From Dictyoglomus sp. (GTDB lineage Bacteria; Dictyoglomota; Dictyoglomia; Dictyoglomales; Dictyoglomaceae), in the NCBI GenBank assembly GCA_025060475.1, contig JANXBZ010000006.1, forward strand, positions 58,865 through 122,864: a stretch of 64,000 nt of DNA. Reading direction: 5' to 3'. This document shows, piece by piece, positions 44,026 through 53,558 of the stretch (positions are counted from its first letter, which is position 1; each line of letters begins with the position of its first letter). The notes beneath the pieces were generated by a model. It had not been told where the DNA came from. It did no database searches and saw only the letters and a list, made by a program, of their open reading frames with translations. A program made the translations under genes and the position numbers.

Positions 44026-45448
44026 AGTTTCTTATTTTTTCTCCTAAGACACCATCCTCTTTTAAAGAAAGAGAAGCCAATAAATTCTTTAGAAATCCTC
44101 TTATTTCTTCTTCGGATACAAAGGATAGATTTTTATAAATATATTCCCAGTTAGGAGTTAAATTTAAAATTATTTTATCAAAAACATATCTTATATCCTG
44201 TACATTATTCTCTAAAAATCTTTCCCATTTTCTATAGAGAACTTCCCATTTTTCTCCTTTATATTCCTTTTTAACTTCTTTCCAAAGCTTCCAAAATCTA
44301 TAAATTAATTGTAATTTTTTATCCTCTTCAACAGCTATGATTTTTCTACTCTCTATCAATTTCCAAGAGATCACTCTAGTTTTCAAATCATCAAAAACAA
44401 AGTCTTCAATTACATCCTCAAGAGATCTTTCACCATCTAAAAACCAAGAAAATAATTGTTCCTCAAAATACTCTTTCTTTCCAATATAAACGAAAACATT
44501 ACCTAAAGCTTTCGTTATAAAATCAGATATCTCTGGAGACTTTGATGCATCAATAATATTATCAAGGGTTGTTTTTCCTAAAGAAAAAAGATATCTTAAA
44601 GCTACCTTTGAAAAATCTTTTATTGCAGAAGCAGAAAATTGCTTTACATTTTTATAAATGTTATCCCAAAGAACCTTTTCTCCTGCTGTCATATTCTCAA
44701 ACACTTCTTTTACTTCTTCTTCGGAAGGAATATACTCTTCCTTCATATATCGGTAAAAGTAAAGACGAGAAACTTCCTCAGGAAAGGTTATCTCCTGAAA
44801 TATGGATTTAACCTTTGTGTTACTTTTATCTAAAAAGTTTTTCCAGTTTCTTTTTATATTCCTTTCACTTAATCCTTTCTTTGGAAACTCTTCTAAAATA
44901 TAGTTCCAAGATCTCCAAAAAATATAGAACCAGAATAGATTTTCATCTTCATCAATTCTAATTAACTTCTTTTTTTCTATTAATTTATTAATTAATTCTA
45001 AGGACTTAATCTTTGAAAAACTAATCTCATTAATAACATCCCTAATACTTTTTTTTCCATCGAAGAAAGTTACAATATTTTTTTCCTCTTCAGATAAACC
45101 CTCCATATTTATGGGAATTAAAAGGAAATCACCTAAGTAATCCAAAAGATCTATATATTTTCCTGAACTTATTAATACCTCAAAGGGATCTAAATTTATA
45201 GGAGAAGTAGGAGCTTCTTCATCAGGAATAAAAACAAAGCTTCCTTTACTCCATAAAGCTAAATCCAATAAAGCATCTAAATTTTCTAAATTGCCACCTT
45301 TGGCATAAACAATTCTTCCCTCCTTAAAAAATACCTCCATTATATTACCGTTATCCTCTACTTGAAATTTTCCTGTTTTTCTTCCCGAAGAAAGAAGTTG
45401 CAAAACTTCCCATAAAGGTAAACTCAAAAGATCACCTCTTAAACTCAT
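44009..45448 (-). CDS. DUF4388 (PATAN) domain protein with internal duplication
   Basis: The first 100 residues are a DUF4388/PATAN domain: SLRGDLLSLPLWEVLQLLSSGRKTGKFQV and EVFFKEGRIVYAK. The remainder contains two similar blocks, about 119-225 and 328-432. Each has an FFDGKKSIRDVI or FLDGERSLEDVI motif, then a KLIxxxKxI segment and a tryptophan-rich helix (IFWRSWN, RFWKLWK). This is a tandem duplication. DUF4388 proteins occur in two-component and gliding or motility contexts; the function here is unknown. Shine-Dalgarno AAAGGAGG precedes the ATG. It stands alone between two convergent neighbours. Confidence 0.82.
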   Translation of the reverse strand: MSLRGDLLSLPLWEVLQLLSSGRKTGKFQVEDNGNIMEVFFKEGRIVYAKGGNLENLDALLDLALWSKGSFVFIPDEEAPTSPINLDPFEVLISSGKYIDLLDYLGDFLLIPINMEGLSEEEKNIVTFFDGKKSIRDVINEISFSKIKSLELINKLIEKKKLIRIDEDENLFWFYIFWRSWNYILEEFPKKGLSERNIKRNWKNFLDKSNTKVKSIFQEITFPEEVSRLYFYRYMKEEYIPSEEEVKEVFENMTAGEKVLWDNIYKNVKQFSASAIKDFSKVALRYLFSLGKTTLDNIIDASKSPEISDFITKALGNVFVYIGKKEYFEEQLFSWFLDGERSLEDVIEDFVFDDLKTRVISWKLIESRKIIAVEEDKKLQLIYRFWKLWKEVKKEYKGEKWEVLYRKWERFLENNVQDIRYVFDKIILNLTPNWEYIYKNLSFVSEEEIRGFLKNLLASLSLKEDGVLGEKIRNFKMNL

Positions 45449-45567
45449 TTTTTTCCTCCTTTCAGTTTTAGTCTTTAAATAATTATAGCACTTTTTAACT
45501 CTTGCTCTTCTATTTGAATTAATTGTATACTTTTATACCTTTGAAGGAAAAACCTAGGAGAAAATTT

Positions 45568-46200
45568 ATGGAGAGAGAAAAAAGGATAAATGAAATCTTA
45601 AAAAGACTAAAAAAAATATATGAACCTAAAACTGCTTTAATTTTTTCAAACCCCTGGGAACTTTTAGTAGCAACAATTCTTTCTGCTCAGACCACAGATG
45701 AAAGAGTAAACATGGTTACTAAGGATCTTTTTAGGAAATATAAGAATATAAAGGATTATGTAGAGGCTCCTTTGGAAGAATTAGAAAAGGATATTAAATC
45801 GGTGAATTATTATAAAACTAAGGCAAAAAATATAAAATCCTGTGCAGAAATTGTTTTAGAAAAGTACAATGGAAAAGTTCCTGATAAAATGGAAGATCTC
45901 TTAAAACTTCCAGGTGTAGCAAGAAAAACCGCCAATGTGGTTCTATCCGCAGGATATGGAAAAAATGAGGGAATAGTTATTGATACTCATGTTTTTCGAC
46001 TTTCTCATAGACTGGGACTTTCCAACGAAAAGGATAGAGTAAAATTGGAATTTGATCTTATGAAGGTAATACCAAGAGAAGAGTGGGGAAATTTTTCCTT
46101 TCTTTTGATTTCTCATGGAAGAAATACTTGTAAGGCTCAAAAACCTCTATGTAGTAAATGTATTCTTGCGGATATTTGTCCTTCGGTAATTAAAGACTAA
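45568..46200 (+). CDS. nth: Endonuclease III
   Basis: This 210-residue DNA glycosylase/AP lyase removes oxidised pyrimidines. The helix-hairpin-helix LPGVARKTANVV contains catalytic K120, and D139 lies in IVIDTHVFR. The 4Fe-4S ligands are C188, C195, C198 and C204. All are at almost the E. coli positions. The ATG at 45568 has TAGGAG upstream; a longer frame from 45523 lacks support. The gene ends 11 bp inside the convergent neighbour. Confidence 0.96.
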   Translation: MEREKRINEILKRLKKIYEPKTALIFSNPWELLVATILSAQTTDERVNMVTKDLFRKYKNIKDYVEAPLEELEKDIKSVNYYKTKAKNIKSCAEIVLEKYNGKVPDKMEDLLKLPGVARKTANVVLSAGYGKNEGIVIDTHVFRLSHRLGLSNEKDRVKLEFDLMKVIPREEWGNFSFLLISHGRNTCKAQKPLCSKCILADICPSVIKD

Positions 46201-47338
46201 CCATACTAATAGCCTTCTTGGGACAAAGTTTTACACATAATCCACATCCATCACAAAGCTCAGTGATAAAATATTTTCCATTTTTCTCTATGGGAGCATC
46301 ATAAATACATATTTTTTTACATATACCACATGCATTACACGAAGAGGAATCGATAAGGGCCTTAAATAGATGTCTTCTATCAATCTCATAATTTCCTAGA
46401 ATTGCCTTACCAGAGACTTTTCCTTTAAATTCTAATATAGAATTATAACCTTTCTTCTCCATAAATTTTTTAAAATCTGAAAGAATCTTAGAAATTATTT
46501 CATATCCTGTTAGATAAATAATACTACATATTTGAACCACATCAGCACCTGTTAAAATATATTTTGCTATATCTTCTCCTCTTCCTACCCCTCCTGAACC
46601 TGCAATAGAGATTTTAAGATGGGGACGAGCACTGGAAATCCATCTTAAAACATAGTTTAAAGCCCACGGACCTCCATGTCCTGCATATCCTCCATGAAGA
46701 ATGGGTTTTTCTATTTCAAGATCTATATCAAGACCTGTCAGTCTGTTAAACATAACCACACCATCTATTCCAATTTCTTCTAATTGCTTTGCTATTGCTA
46801 GAGGAGAGGAAAGTTGCATAGGCAATTTTACAATAAGAGGAATTTTAACATTTTCTCTAACTATTTTGGAAACTTCAAGGATTGTATCATCTACATCCTG
46901 CCCTCGAAAAGAAATAGATGCATGGGGACAGGATACATTAAGTTCAAGGGCAGGAGCATTTATTTTTTCTGCCATCTTAGAATATTTTAACCAACCTTCC
47001 TGGGTTATACAGTTTATGCTAGGAATTACAGGAATAGATAAAGTATTTAATGCTTTATCAATTTCTCTAAAATATTCTTCTGGAGAAAAAGGGCTTGCTT
47101 GCTCAAAGGAATAAAAAGTTTGAGATCTCAAAGGTCCCATAGATCGATCAATAATTTCAAATCGTGGAGTAGGCGAAATTCTACAAATTTCCTCTTCAAA
47201 GAGGGATTTAACCACTAATGCTCCTGCTCCATTTTCCTCGCACTTTTTCATATTTTTAAGATTCTCTGTAAGACCAGAAGACGCAACGATAATAGGATTT
47301 TTTAGCTTAAGTCCTACATAATTACAAGATAAGTCCAT
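46190..47338 (-). CDS. Dihydroorotate dehydrogenase-like flavoprotein with ferredoxin domain (PreA-like)
   Basis: Residues 1-320 are an FMN barrel of the DHOD/PreA family, with KNPIIVASSGL at the start, ELNVSCPHA holding the active-site Cys/Asn region, and a GGVGRGEDIAKYILTGADVVQI phosphate site. Residues of about 330-382 carry two CxxCxxCxxxC clusters for 4Fe-4S centres, as in PreA of dihydropyrimidine dehydrogenase. No pyrimidine genes are nearby. It follows the IclR gene by 15 bp in the KDG kinase transcription unit, so its substrate may lie outside pyrimidine metabolism. Confidence 0.82.
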   Translation of the reverse strand: MDLSCNYVGLKLKNPIIVASSGLTENLKNMKKCEENGAGALVVKSLFEEEICRISPTPRFEIIDRSMGPLRSQTFYSFEQASPFSPEEYFREIDKALNTLSIPVIPSINCITQEGWLKYSKMAEKINAPALELNVSCPHASISFRGQDVDDTILEVSKIVRENVKIPLIVKLPMQLSSPLAIAKQLEEIGIDGVVMFNRLTGLDIDLEIEKPILHGGYAGHGGPWALNYVLRWISSARPHLKISIAGSGGVGRGEDIAKYILTGADVVQICSIIYLTGYEIISKILSDFKKFMEKKGYNSILEFKGKVSGKAILGNYEIDRRHLFKALIDSSSCNACGICKKICIYDAPIEKNGKYFITELCDGCGLCVKLCPKKAISMVSL

Positions 47339-47353
47339 AAAATAAATCCTCCT

Positions 47354-48118
47354 TTAAGTTTTACTTCTCAATATGTTATTGATCTTTTCGCATGTTTTTA
47401 ATAATTCAGAAAGAAGTTTTTCTTTATTTTCTCCCTCAAAGGATAAATAATATCCTGATATGGAAACAGCTGCTACTACATTTCCCGAAAAATCAAATAT
47501 AGGAGCGCCAATGCATTTAATTCCCCTTTCATTTTCCTCTTCATCAAAAGCATATCCTCTTTCTTTTACCTTCTTAAGCTCCTCTTTCAATTCCTGTGGA
47601 TCTGTTATAGTATTCTCTGTTCTTGGAATAAGAGGTACTCTCTTAAGATACTCTTCAATATATTCATCGGAACTATAGGCAAGAAGAACCTTCCCAAAGC
47701 TTGTAGAATAAAGAGGCATTCTCATACCAATTCTCGACATCATGGGAAGAGTGCCAGGACCTTCTACCTTGTCAATATATACTCCTTCAAACCCATCCTT
47801 TATAGTTAAATGAACCGTTTGTTTCGTTTTTTCCATAAGTTCAATAAGATAAGGACGAGCAACATCTCTTAAATCGAAACTTTGAAGAATATAGGAAGAA
47901 AGTTCCAATATTCTAAAACCAGGTTTATAAAAACCGTTAGGAGTCTTTCTTACAAATCCTTTATTTATGAGGGTAGAGAGATATCTATGGACCGTTGAAA
48001 TATGAAGACCAATTTCTTCTGAAATTTCCTTTAAAGATAATTCTCTTCCAGAAAGAACAATATATTCTAAAATATCAAGAGTTTGCTCCGCAGAATTAAT
48101 TCCTGTTTTTGTTTTCAT
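47354..48118 (-). CDS. IclR-family transcriptional regulator
   Basis: This 254-residue protein has an N-terminal winged helix (EISEEIGLHISTVHRYLSTLINKGFVRK) and an effector domain with the family phrases MPLYSTSFGKVLLAYS and GIKCIGAPIFDFSGNVVAAVSISG. KDG-responsive IclR proteins such as KdgR control pectin genes in other bacteria. Being coupled to kdgK (ATGA overlap), this one is a good candidate for the same job here. Its binding sites are not known; see the conserved 31-bp sequences at 55881 and 63811. Confidence 0.93.
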   Translation of the reverse strand: MKTKTGINSAEQTLDILEYIVLSGRELSLKEISEEIGLHISTVHRYLSTLINKGFVRKTPNGFYKPGFRILELSSYILQSFDLRDVARPYLIELMEKTKQTVHLTIKDGFEGVYIDKVEGPGTLPMMSRIGMRMPLYSTSFGKVLLAYSSDEYIEEYLKRVPLIPRTENTITDPQELKEELKKVKERGYAFDEEENERGIKCIGAPIFDFSGNVVAAVSISGYYLSFEGENKEKLLSELLKTCEKINNILRSKT

Positions 48119-49077
48119 CTTTCCACACTCCTATCATTATTTAATGATTCTAAGTAATTTTTTAAAGTCTTTTTATCAAAGGAAGGAAAATCTCCAAATA
48201 CACTCATCTTCAATGATGCCAGAGCATTACCCAGTTCTGCAGAACATGCTAAATCTTTTCCAGTAAGATATCCATATAAGAAGCCTGCTACAAAAGCATC
48301 TCCTGCCCCAATTCTTTCCACCATATCCGTAGAAAAAGCAGATCTGGAAAAAATCTCATCTCTAAAAAGTACACTACATCCTTCTTCTCCTTTAGTTAGT
48401 ATATATATTTTATCTCTTCCATATAATTTTTGAAGACGAAGAAGAATAGCCTCTTCATCTTTTTCTTCATCAAATAAAACATTAAAATCTTCTTTTTTAA
48501 TAAATAAAATATCTATAAAAGAAATAATTTCCTCCAAAAACTTCCTACATTCTTCTTTACTCCAAAGCTTCTGCCTATAATTTACATCGAAGGATAACTT
48601 CTGGTCTTCACCTTTTTGTCTACAAATCTCTCGAACATTCTCTTTACATATATCACTTAAACTAGGTGTTACTCCAGTAAGATGAATAAGACGCGCTTTC
48701 TTTAAATAATTAAAATCTTCCTCATCAAGAGGAGTTAAGGAGAATGAGGAATTTTTTCTATCATAAAGAACTTGAATTCCTTTTGTCTTATGATGAAGTT
48801 CTACAAAATACATTCCCATTCTTCCATTAGAAACCATCTTTACCCGTTCAACACCTATACCATATTTTCTTAGCTCATACAATGCTTTATAACCTAAAAA
48901 GTTATCAGGAAAAGAAGAAATGAATTCAGTTTTCAATCCTAAGATAGAAAGTCCCACAAGAACATTGGCCTCAGTCCCTCCAATCTCGATATCCCAGCTA
49001 TTACTAGAGATAAAGGTTTTAAACCTCTCAGGAGTTATTCTTATCATTACCTCTCCATAGGAAACTACATCAACCAT
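48115..49077 (-). CDS. kdgK: 2-keto-3-deoxygluconate kinase (PfkB family)
   Basis: This 320-residue ribokinase-type enzyme has the N-terminal GGTEANVLVGLSILGLKTEF segment, FDVNYRQKLW (163-172) with the Asn-Tyr-Arg group of KDG kinases, and the catalytic base D260 in GAGDAF. It makes KDPG from the end product of pectin breakdown. The ATG at 49077 follows AAGGAGGG; an upstream in-frame ATG at 49095 lies before that ribosome binding site. Just upstream are two copies of CATATAAAAAC (49093-49103, 49110-49120). Confidence 0.9.
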   Translation of the reverse strand: MVDVVSYGEVMIRITPERFKTFISSNSWDIEIGGTEANVLVGLSILGLKTEFISSFPDNFLGYKALYELRKYGIGVERVKMVSNGRMGMYFVELHHKTKGIQVLYDRKNSSFSLTPLDEEDFNYLKKARLIHLTGVTPSLSDICKENVREICRQKGEDQKLSFDVNYRQKLWSKEECRKFLEEIISFIDILFIKKEDFNVLFDEEKDEEAILLRLQKLYGRDKIYILTKGEEGCSVLFRDEIFSRSAFSTDMVERIGAGDAFVAGFLYGYLTGKDLACSAELGNALASLKMSVFGDFPSFDKKTLKNYLESLNNDRSVER

Positions 49078-49155
49078 AGTCCCTCCTTGTATCATATAAA
49101 AACATTTTGCATATAAAAACTTAAAAAAATCTCTTTAAAATCAAAAAATTTCCAG

Positions 49156-50295
49156 CTATAGTTTTAATTTTACTAGATATATCTCACTATTTGCTACACT
49201 AAAGGATTCTGACCTTCCTACGAAAGTATAGTGATAAATATCCTTAATAAAACTCCAACCTTCATCAAGATCTCCACCCCCAAAAAATCCTTCATAGATA
49301 ATATTCCCAGCTTTATCTATTTTAACTATATAAAGATCAGAATTTCCAGCTCCTGAGGAATTAGATCCACCAACAATTAAATATTCCTGTTTTCCTATAT
49401 GTCTTATATAAAAACCTGTGTCATATCCTTTACCACCATATGTTTTTTCCCAGATTTTTTCTCCTTTTTGATTTATCTTTAAAATATAAAGATCAGGAGT
49501 ATCAGAAAAAGAATTAGAGTTTCCAACTATAATATAGCCATCTCCTGCATAGACCAAAGAATAAGCATAATCAAACCCTTTTCCTCCAAAGTTTTTTTCC
49601 CATATCAGATTTCCATCTTTATCTATTTTAACTACATATACATCTTGGGTTTCTGAAAAAGAATTAGAAATTCCAACAGCAACATACTTTTCATCAAAGG
49701 TAGAACAAATATCATATCCATAATCACTACCTTTTCCCCCAAAGGTTTTCTCCCAAATCTTATTGCCATTCTTATCAATTTTTATTAAATAAAGATCATA
49801 TTGCCCTCTTCCAAAGGATGTAGTTCTTCCTACAATTATATAATTTTCGTATTTATCTTTCGTTATTCTCCATCCCTCTTCAAATCCTTTCCCTCCAAAG
49901 GTTTTATTCCATAAAATCTTTCCATCTTCATTTATTTTTAGTATTAAAACATCACTATTTCCCTCTCCAAAGGATCTAGTCCCTCCAACAATTACATACC
50001 CATCTTTATCTTTTATTATTGAATAAGCATAATCATCCTTAGAACCCCCAAAGGATTTTTCCCAAACCTTATTTCCTTTCTTATCTATTTTCAATATATA
50101 TACATCCTTTCCACCCTCTCCAAAGGATAAAGTCTCTCCCACGACAATATATCCATCAACAGCCATTGCTATCCCATATCCCTTTTCACTTTTTGGACCT
50201 CCATAGACCTTTTCCCAAATTAACTCTTTCCTCTCCAAAGAAAAAGAAGGAAGAACCACTACTAGAAGAATAATCAAACTAAAGATTTTCCTCAT
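49156..50295 (-). CDS. Secreted seven-repeat beta-propeller protein
   Basis: After a signal peptide (1-19) the protein consists of seven repeats of about 48 residues. Each repeat contains a pattern like W-x-K-x-F-GG, then Y-x-I-VG-x-T-x-SFG-x-G-x-x-D and IKID-x-x-GN. The seven repeats account for the whole chain and suggest a seven-bladed beta-propeller. No catalytic motif is seen, so it may bind polysaccharide or another surface protein. It lies 13 bp after a PL1 pectate lyase. A lipoprotein paralogue is at 55953-57146. Confidence 0.8.
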   Translation of the reverse strand: MRKIFSLIILLVVVLPSFSLERKELIWEKVYGGPKSEKGYGIAMAVDGYIVVGETLSFGEGGKDVYILKIDKKGNKVWEKSFGGSKDDYAYSIIKDKDGYVIVGGTRSFGEGNSDVLILKINEDGKILWNKTFGGKGFEEGWRITKDKYENYIIVGRTTSFGRGQYDLYLIKIDKNGNKIWEKTFGGKGSDYGYDICSTFDEKYVAVGISNSFSETQDVYVVKIDKDGNLIWEKNFGGKGFDYAYSLVYAGDGYIIVGNSNSFSDTPDLYILKINQKGEKIWEKTYGGKGYDTGFYIRHIGKQEYLIVGGSNSSGAGNSDLYIVKIDKAGNIIYEGFFGGGDLDEGWSFIKDIYHYTFVGRSESFSVANSEIYLVKLKL

Positions 50296-50308
50296 ATTTT
50301 CTCACCCT

Positions 50309-51307
50309 TTAAGGGAGTAAAACCTTTTTTCCTGCTCCAGCTTCCTTTAAAAGTAATTCAGGAATACTTTCAGCATCATCTAAATAATAGTCGTAGGGAA
50401 TAGAATAATCATCTAACTCCTGAGTAATATTATTTTCACCACAATTTACATAAATATTTCCCCACTCCATTAAATAACCATCTTGGGGACTTTCAAATTG
50501 AGTGGTTATAGGAAGAGGAACTTTCTCAAAGTAGTTATTTTCAACTATTACTTTTGCTCCCATTCTTGATGCAATCCCATAAAGAAGAATATTTTTATAA
50601 TAATTATTAAAAATATGAACTGTACCAAATCTTACACTAGGATGTCTTGAGTTTGTATTTCTAAATATATTATGATGATAGGTCACCCTTGCATCCACAT
50701 CCACAGTAGATGTGTCACTACTTCCCACCTGAGTACATTTCCAACTATTTTCAAAAATATTCCATGAAACAGTTATTCCTTTTGAGGCTCTAATAATATC
50801 AAGGAGAGCATCTACCTTATCTTTTTCCTTTTCCCTCTCTGGAGTTACAATCATATCACTACTTAAAGTACAATGGTCTATCCAAACATTTGTAGAACTT
50901 TCAATAGTTATTGCATCATTTCTTGAGTTTTCAAAAGTATTTTTAATGGTCAAATTTCTAATTATTACATTATCTACTCTTCTTAGATAAATACCCCATC
51001 CAACTATTCCTGCATTAGGGGTTATTCCTATTATAGTTTTATTTGATTCTATATTAACTTGAGCAGACTCTTTACTTGTATCAATTACTCCTTTTACTAA
51101 AATAATATATGGCTCCTTTGCTTGAGCATACTTTTTAAAATCACTTATATTATCAACAGTTACAATTCTTCCCCCTTGTCCTCCTGTAGTATTCTCCCCA
51201 AAACCTAAAGGTCTATCCTCTAAGGTTAATATAACTTCTTGAGTAGATCCAGAAGTGAAAAGAAAAATACTAAAAAGAGCTAAAATTGTTAAAAGCTTAA
51301 ACTTCAT
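50309..51307 (-). CDS. Pectate lyase, PL1 family (secreted)
   Basis: This 332-residue protein has a plain signal peptide (about 1-22) and then a parallel beta-helix of PL1. The hallmark WIDHCTLS is followed by the catalytic part TYHHNIFRNTNSRHPSVRFGTVHIFNNYY, with the Arg that abstracts the proton. It splits polygalacturonate by beta-elimination with calcium. The ATG at 51307 sits after GGGAGGTGGG; a GTG at 51316 is in frame but inside that site. It lies 13 bp after the GH4 gene. Confidence 0.94.
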   Translation of the reverse strand: MKFKLLTILALFSIFLFTSGSTQEVILTLEDRPLGFGENTTGGQGGRIVTVDNISDFKKYAQAKEPYIILVKGVIDTSKESAQVNIESNKTIIGITPNAGIVGWGIYLRRVDNVIIRNLTIKNTFENSRNDAITIESSTNVWIDHCTLSSDMIVTPEREKEKDKVDALLDIIRASKGITVSWNIFENSWKCTQVGSSDTSTVDVDARVTYHHNIFRNTNSRHPSVRFGTVHIFNNYYKNILLYGIASRMGAKVIVENNYFEKVPLPITTQFESPQDGYLMEWGNIYVNCGENNITQELDDYSIPYDYYLDDAESIPELLLKEAGAGKKVLLP

Positions 51308-51320
51308 TAAACCCACCTCC

Positions 51321-52700
51321 CTACTTTTCTCCCCCTAAATACTTAGGAACAAATCTTTTAGTACCTTCTATCATCTCATTAAACATTTTTCTTGCAGTAT
51401 CTCTATCTATTTTGCTTTCAACTAATGGATCATTATAAAAGGCACGAAAAATAAGCTCTATATCTTTATTTAGAACTCCTTCAAGAATCATTTCCTGATT
51501 CATAACATGTCTCAAAACCCAAGAATTCACGTCATAAGGAAGTCTTCCAGAGTATATTGGCAAAATATTATCTTTTGTAATATATACATTAGTTTCCACA
51601 ATAACATCTTTGGGAAGAGAATCCATTTGTCCCATATTGGGAAAATTTACATTGGTTATAAAATCAGAAAGACCTAGTAAAGCCTTCATTATTTGAACCC
51701 CAACTTCTCCCGAAGGTTTAATGGGAAACTCCATTTCTCCTCTTGCAAGTTTTTCACTCATTTCATTAAGAAATTTTGACTGTTCTTTACGAAAAGAAAC
51801 GGGAGTAAGAGAAAATTTCCATTCTTTTACCTTTTCAGGATTTTCTAGATACCATTTTGCAGGGAAAAACTCTGCTAAATGTCTGTCTCCTGCTGCTGCA
51901 ATTATTCCAAATCTTTTGTAAAGATCAAATTTAACTCTATTAGCAGATGCAAAATAATCTTTCTTCCATCGATCTTTTTCTTCCTCATATCCTTCATAGT
52001 AATATCTTTCAGCAAATTCTCCATAAAGAGGCAAAAGATTTTTTCCATTCCAAGATATTTTATCTACCCATGTAAAATGATTTATACCAAGCACATTTTG
52101 TTTAATCTCTGATGGATTTACTTCTATGCCTTCCTTTTCCTTTAACATTAAGGAAAGAATTTTTGGGATTTTAAAAACCTCATGACAACAACCAATAGCT
52201 TTTATCTTAGGAAATACTGCGTATAATGTTCTAACACATAGAGCCATAGGGTTTGTATAATTTATCACCCAAGCGGATGGAGAATATTTTTTTATTGCTT
52301 CTGCAAATTCCATATATATAGGAATTGTTCTTAAACTTCTAATCACTCCTCCCGGTCCTGGAGTATCCCCTACTGATTGATAAATTCCATATTTTTCAGG
52401 AAGATGAACATCTATCTCCATTTCTTCGAGAGTTCCAGGAAGAATAGATATGATAACAAAATCCGCTCCCTCTAAAGCTTCTCCTATTTCTTTTACTGCT
52501 CTATATTTCCATTTACTTTTTGCATCCTTTTGTTCACTTATCCTATTTCCTATAACTTCATTAATTTTTGCCGATTCATAATTTATATCATATAATCTTA
52601 CTTCTCCTGAAAAACTTTCTTCCAAGGCAAGATCTGACATAAATCTCCAAGCCCAACCTTTAGATCCCCCACCAATATACCCAATTTTTATATTTTCCAC
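51321..52700 (-). CDS. GH4 alpha-galacturonidase-type enzyme (LplD-like)
   Basis: The NAD-binding start IGYIGGGSKGWAWRFMSDLA and the blocks SVGDTPGPGGVIRSLRTIP, INYTNPMALCVRTLY, CCHEVFKIP with the metal-binding Cys and LGINHFTWV with His define GH4. GH4 enzymes use NAD and Mn2+ in a redox-assisted hydrolysis. The LplD-like form, in this pectin context, points to release of galacturonate from imported oligomers. It is cytoplasmic. The start codon is GTG with AAGGAGG upstream. It follows the permease genes. Confidence 0.88.
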   Translation of the reverse strand: MENIKIGYIGGGSKGWAWRFMSDLALEESFSGEVRLYDINYESAKINEVIGNRISEQKDAKSKWKYRAVKEIGEALEGADFVIISILPGTLEEMEIDVHLPEKYGIYQSVGDTPGPGGVIRSLRTIPIYMEFAEAIKKYSPSAWVINYTNPMALCVRTLYAVFPKIKAIGCCHEVFKIPKILSLMLKEKEGIEVNPSEIKQNVLGINHFTWVDKISWNGKNLLPLYGEFAERYYYEGYEEEKDRWKKDYFASANRVKFDLYKRFGIIAAAGDRHLAEFFPAKWYLENPEKVKEWKFSLTPVSFRKEQSKFLNEMSEKLARGEMEFPIKPSGEVGVQIMKALLGLSDFITNVNFPNMGQMDSLPKDVIVETNVYITKDNILPIYSGRLPYDVNSWVLRHVMNQEMILEGVLNKDIELIFRAFYNDPLVESKIDRDTARKMFNEMIEGTKRFVPKYLGGEK

Positions 52701-52718
52701 CTATAAACTCCTCCTTTC

Positions 52719-53558
52719 TTATCCTCGAAGACCAGTAGTTGAAACCCCTTCCACAATATATTTTTGGAAGAACACAAATATTATTAAAACTGGGATTAGA
52801 GATAAAGTAGACATAGCAAAAACTGCTCCCCAGTTAGTTACCGCAGAGGGATCAGAAAAAGCACGGAGAGCAACAGAAACAGTATATTTTTCAGGACTAT
52901 TTAAATAAACCAAGGGTCCCATAAAATCATTCCATGCCCAGTAGAAAGAGAAGATTGCGGCAGTAGTTATTACAGGCTTTAAATTGGGAAGAATTATATG
53001 ATAGAAAATTCCAAATCTTCCTGCCCCATCTATAAAAGCGGACTCATCAAGCTCCTTAGGAAGACCCCTTATAAATTGCATTATCATAAAGATAAAGAAG
53101 GGACCACCTAAGAAAGCAGGAACAATCAGAGGTCTGAAGGTATTCACCCAGCCTAACCTCATGAAAAGAATATATCTTGGAACAATTTGAACCTGCATAG
53201 GAAGCATTAATGTGAGAATTACAGTAGTAAACCAGAGTCTTCGACCTATAAAGGGAATCCTTGCAAGTCCATAGGCAACAAGAGTAGAGGAAATCACAGT
53301 ACCAATAGTGCCTAAACCTGCTACAATGAAGGAATTTTTAAAAAATGTAGCAAAAGTTATTCCTCCAAAACCTTGCCATCCTTCTTTATAGTTATGAAAA
53401 TTTGGTTCCTTAGGAATAAGATTAAGAACATCAGAAAATATTTCCCAGGGTTGCTTTAAGGAACTGCTAAACATCCAAAGAGCAGGATAAACCATTAAAA
53501 AGGCAACAAGGGTTACAAAAAGATAGTAAATAAATTTATTTAAAGTTTTATTTCTCAC
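52719..53558 (-). CDS. Sugar ABC transporter permease (MalG type)
   Basis: This 279-residue permease has six helices and the EAA loop DESAFIDGAGRFGIFYHIILPNLKPV. It ends with FFQKYIVEGVSTTGLRG, typical of MalG-type permeases. The start codon is GTG, overlapping the preceding stop by one base (TAGTG), so it is translationally coupled to the MalF-type partner. The context suggests uptake of oligogalacturonides. Confidence 0.93.
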   Translation of the reverse strand: MRNKTLNKFIYYLFVTLVAFLMVYPALWMFSSSLKQPWEIFSDVLNLIPKEPNFHNYKEGWQGFGGITFATFFKNSFIVAGLGTIGTVISSTLVAYGLARIPFIGRRLWFTTVILTLMLPMQVQIVPRYILFMRLGWVNTFRPLIVPAFLGGPFFIFMIMQFIRGLPKELDESAFIDGAGRFGIFYHIILPNLKPVITTAAIFSFYWAWNDFMGPLVYLNSPEKYTVSVALRAFSDPSAVTNWGAVFAMSTLSLIPVLIIFVFFQKYIVEGVSTTGLRG

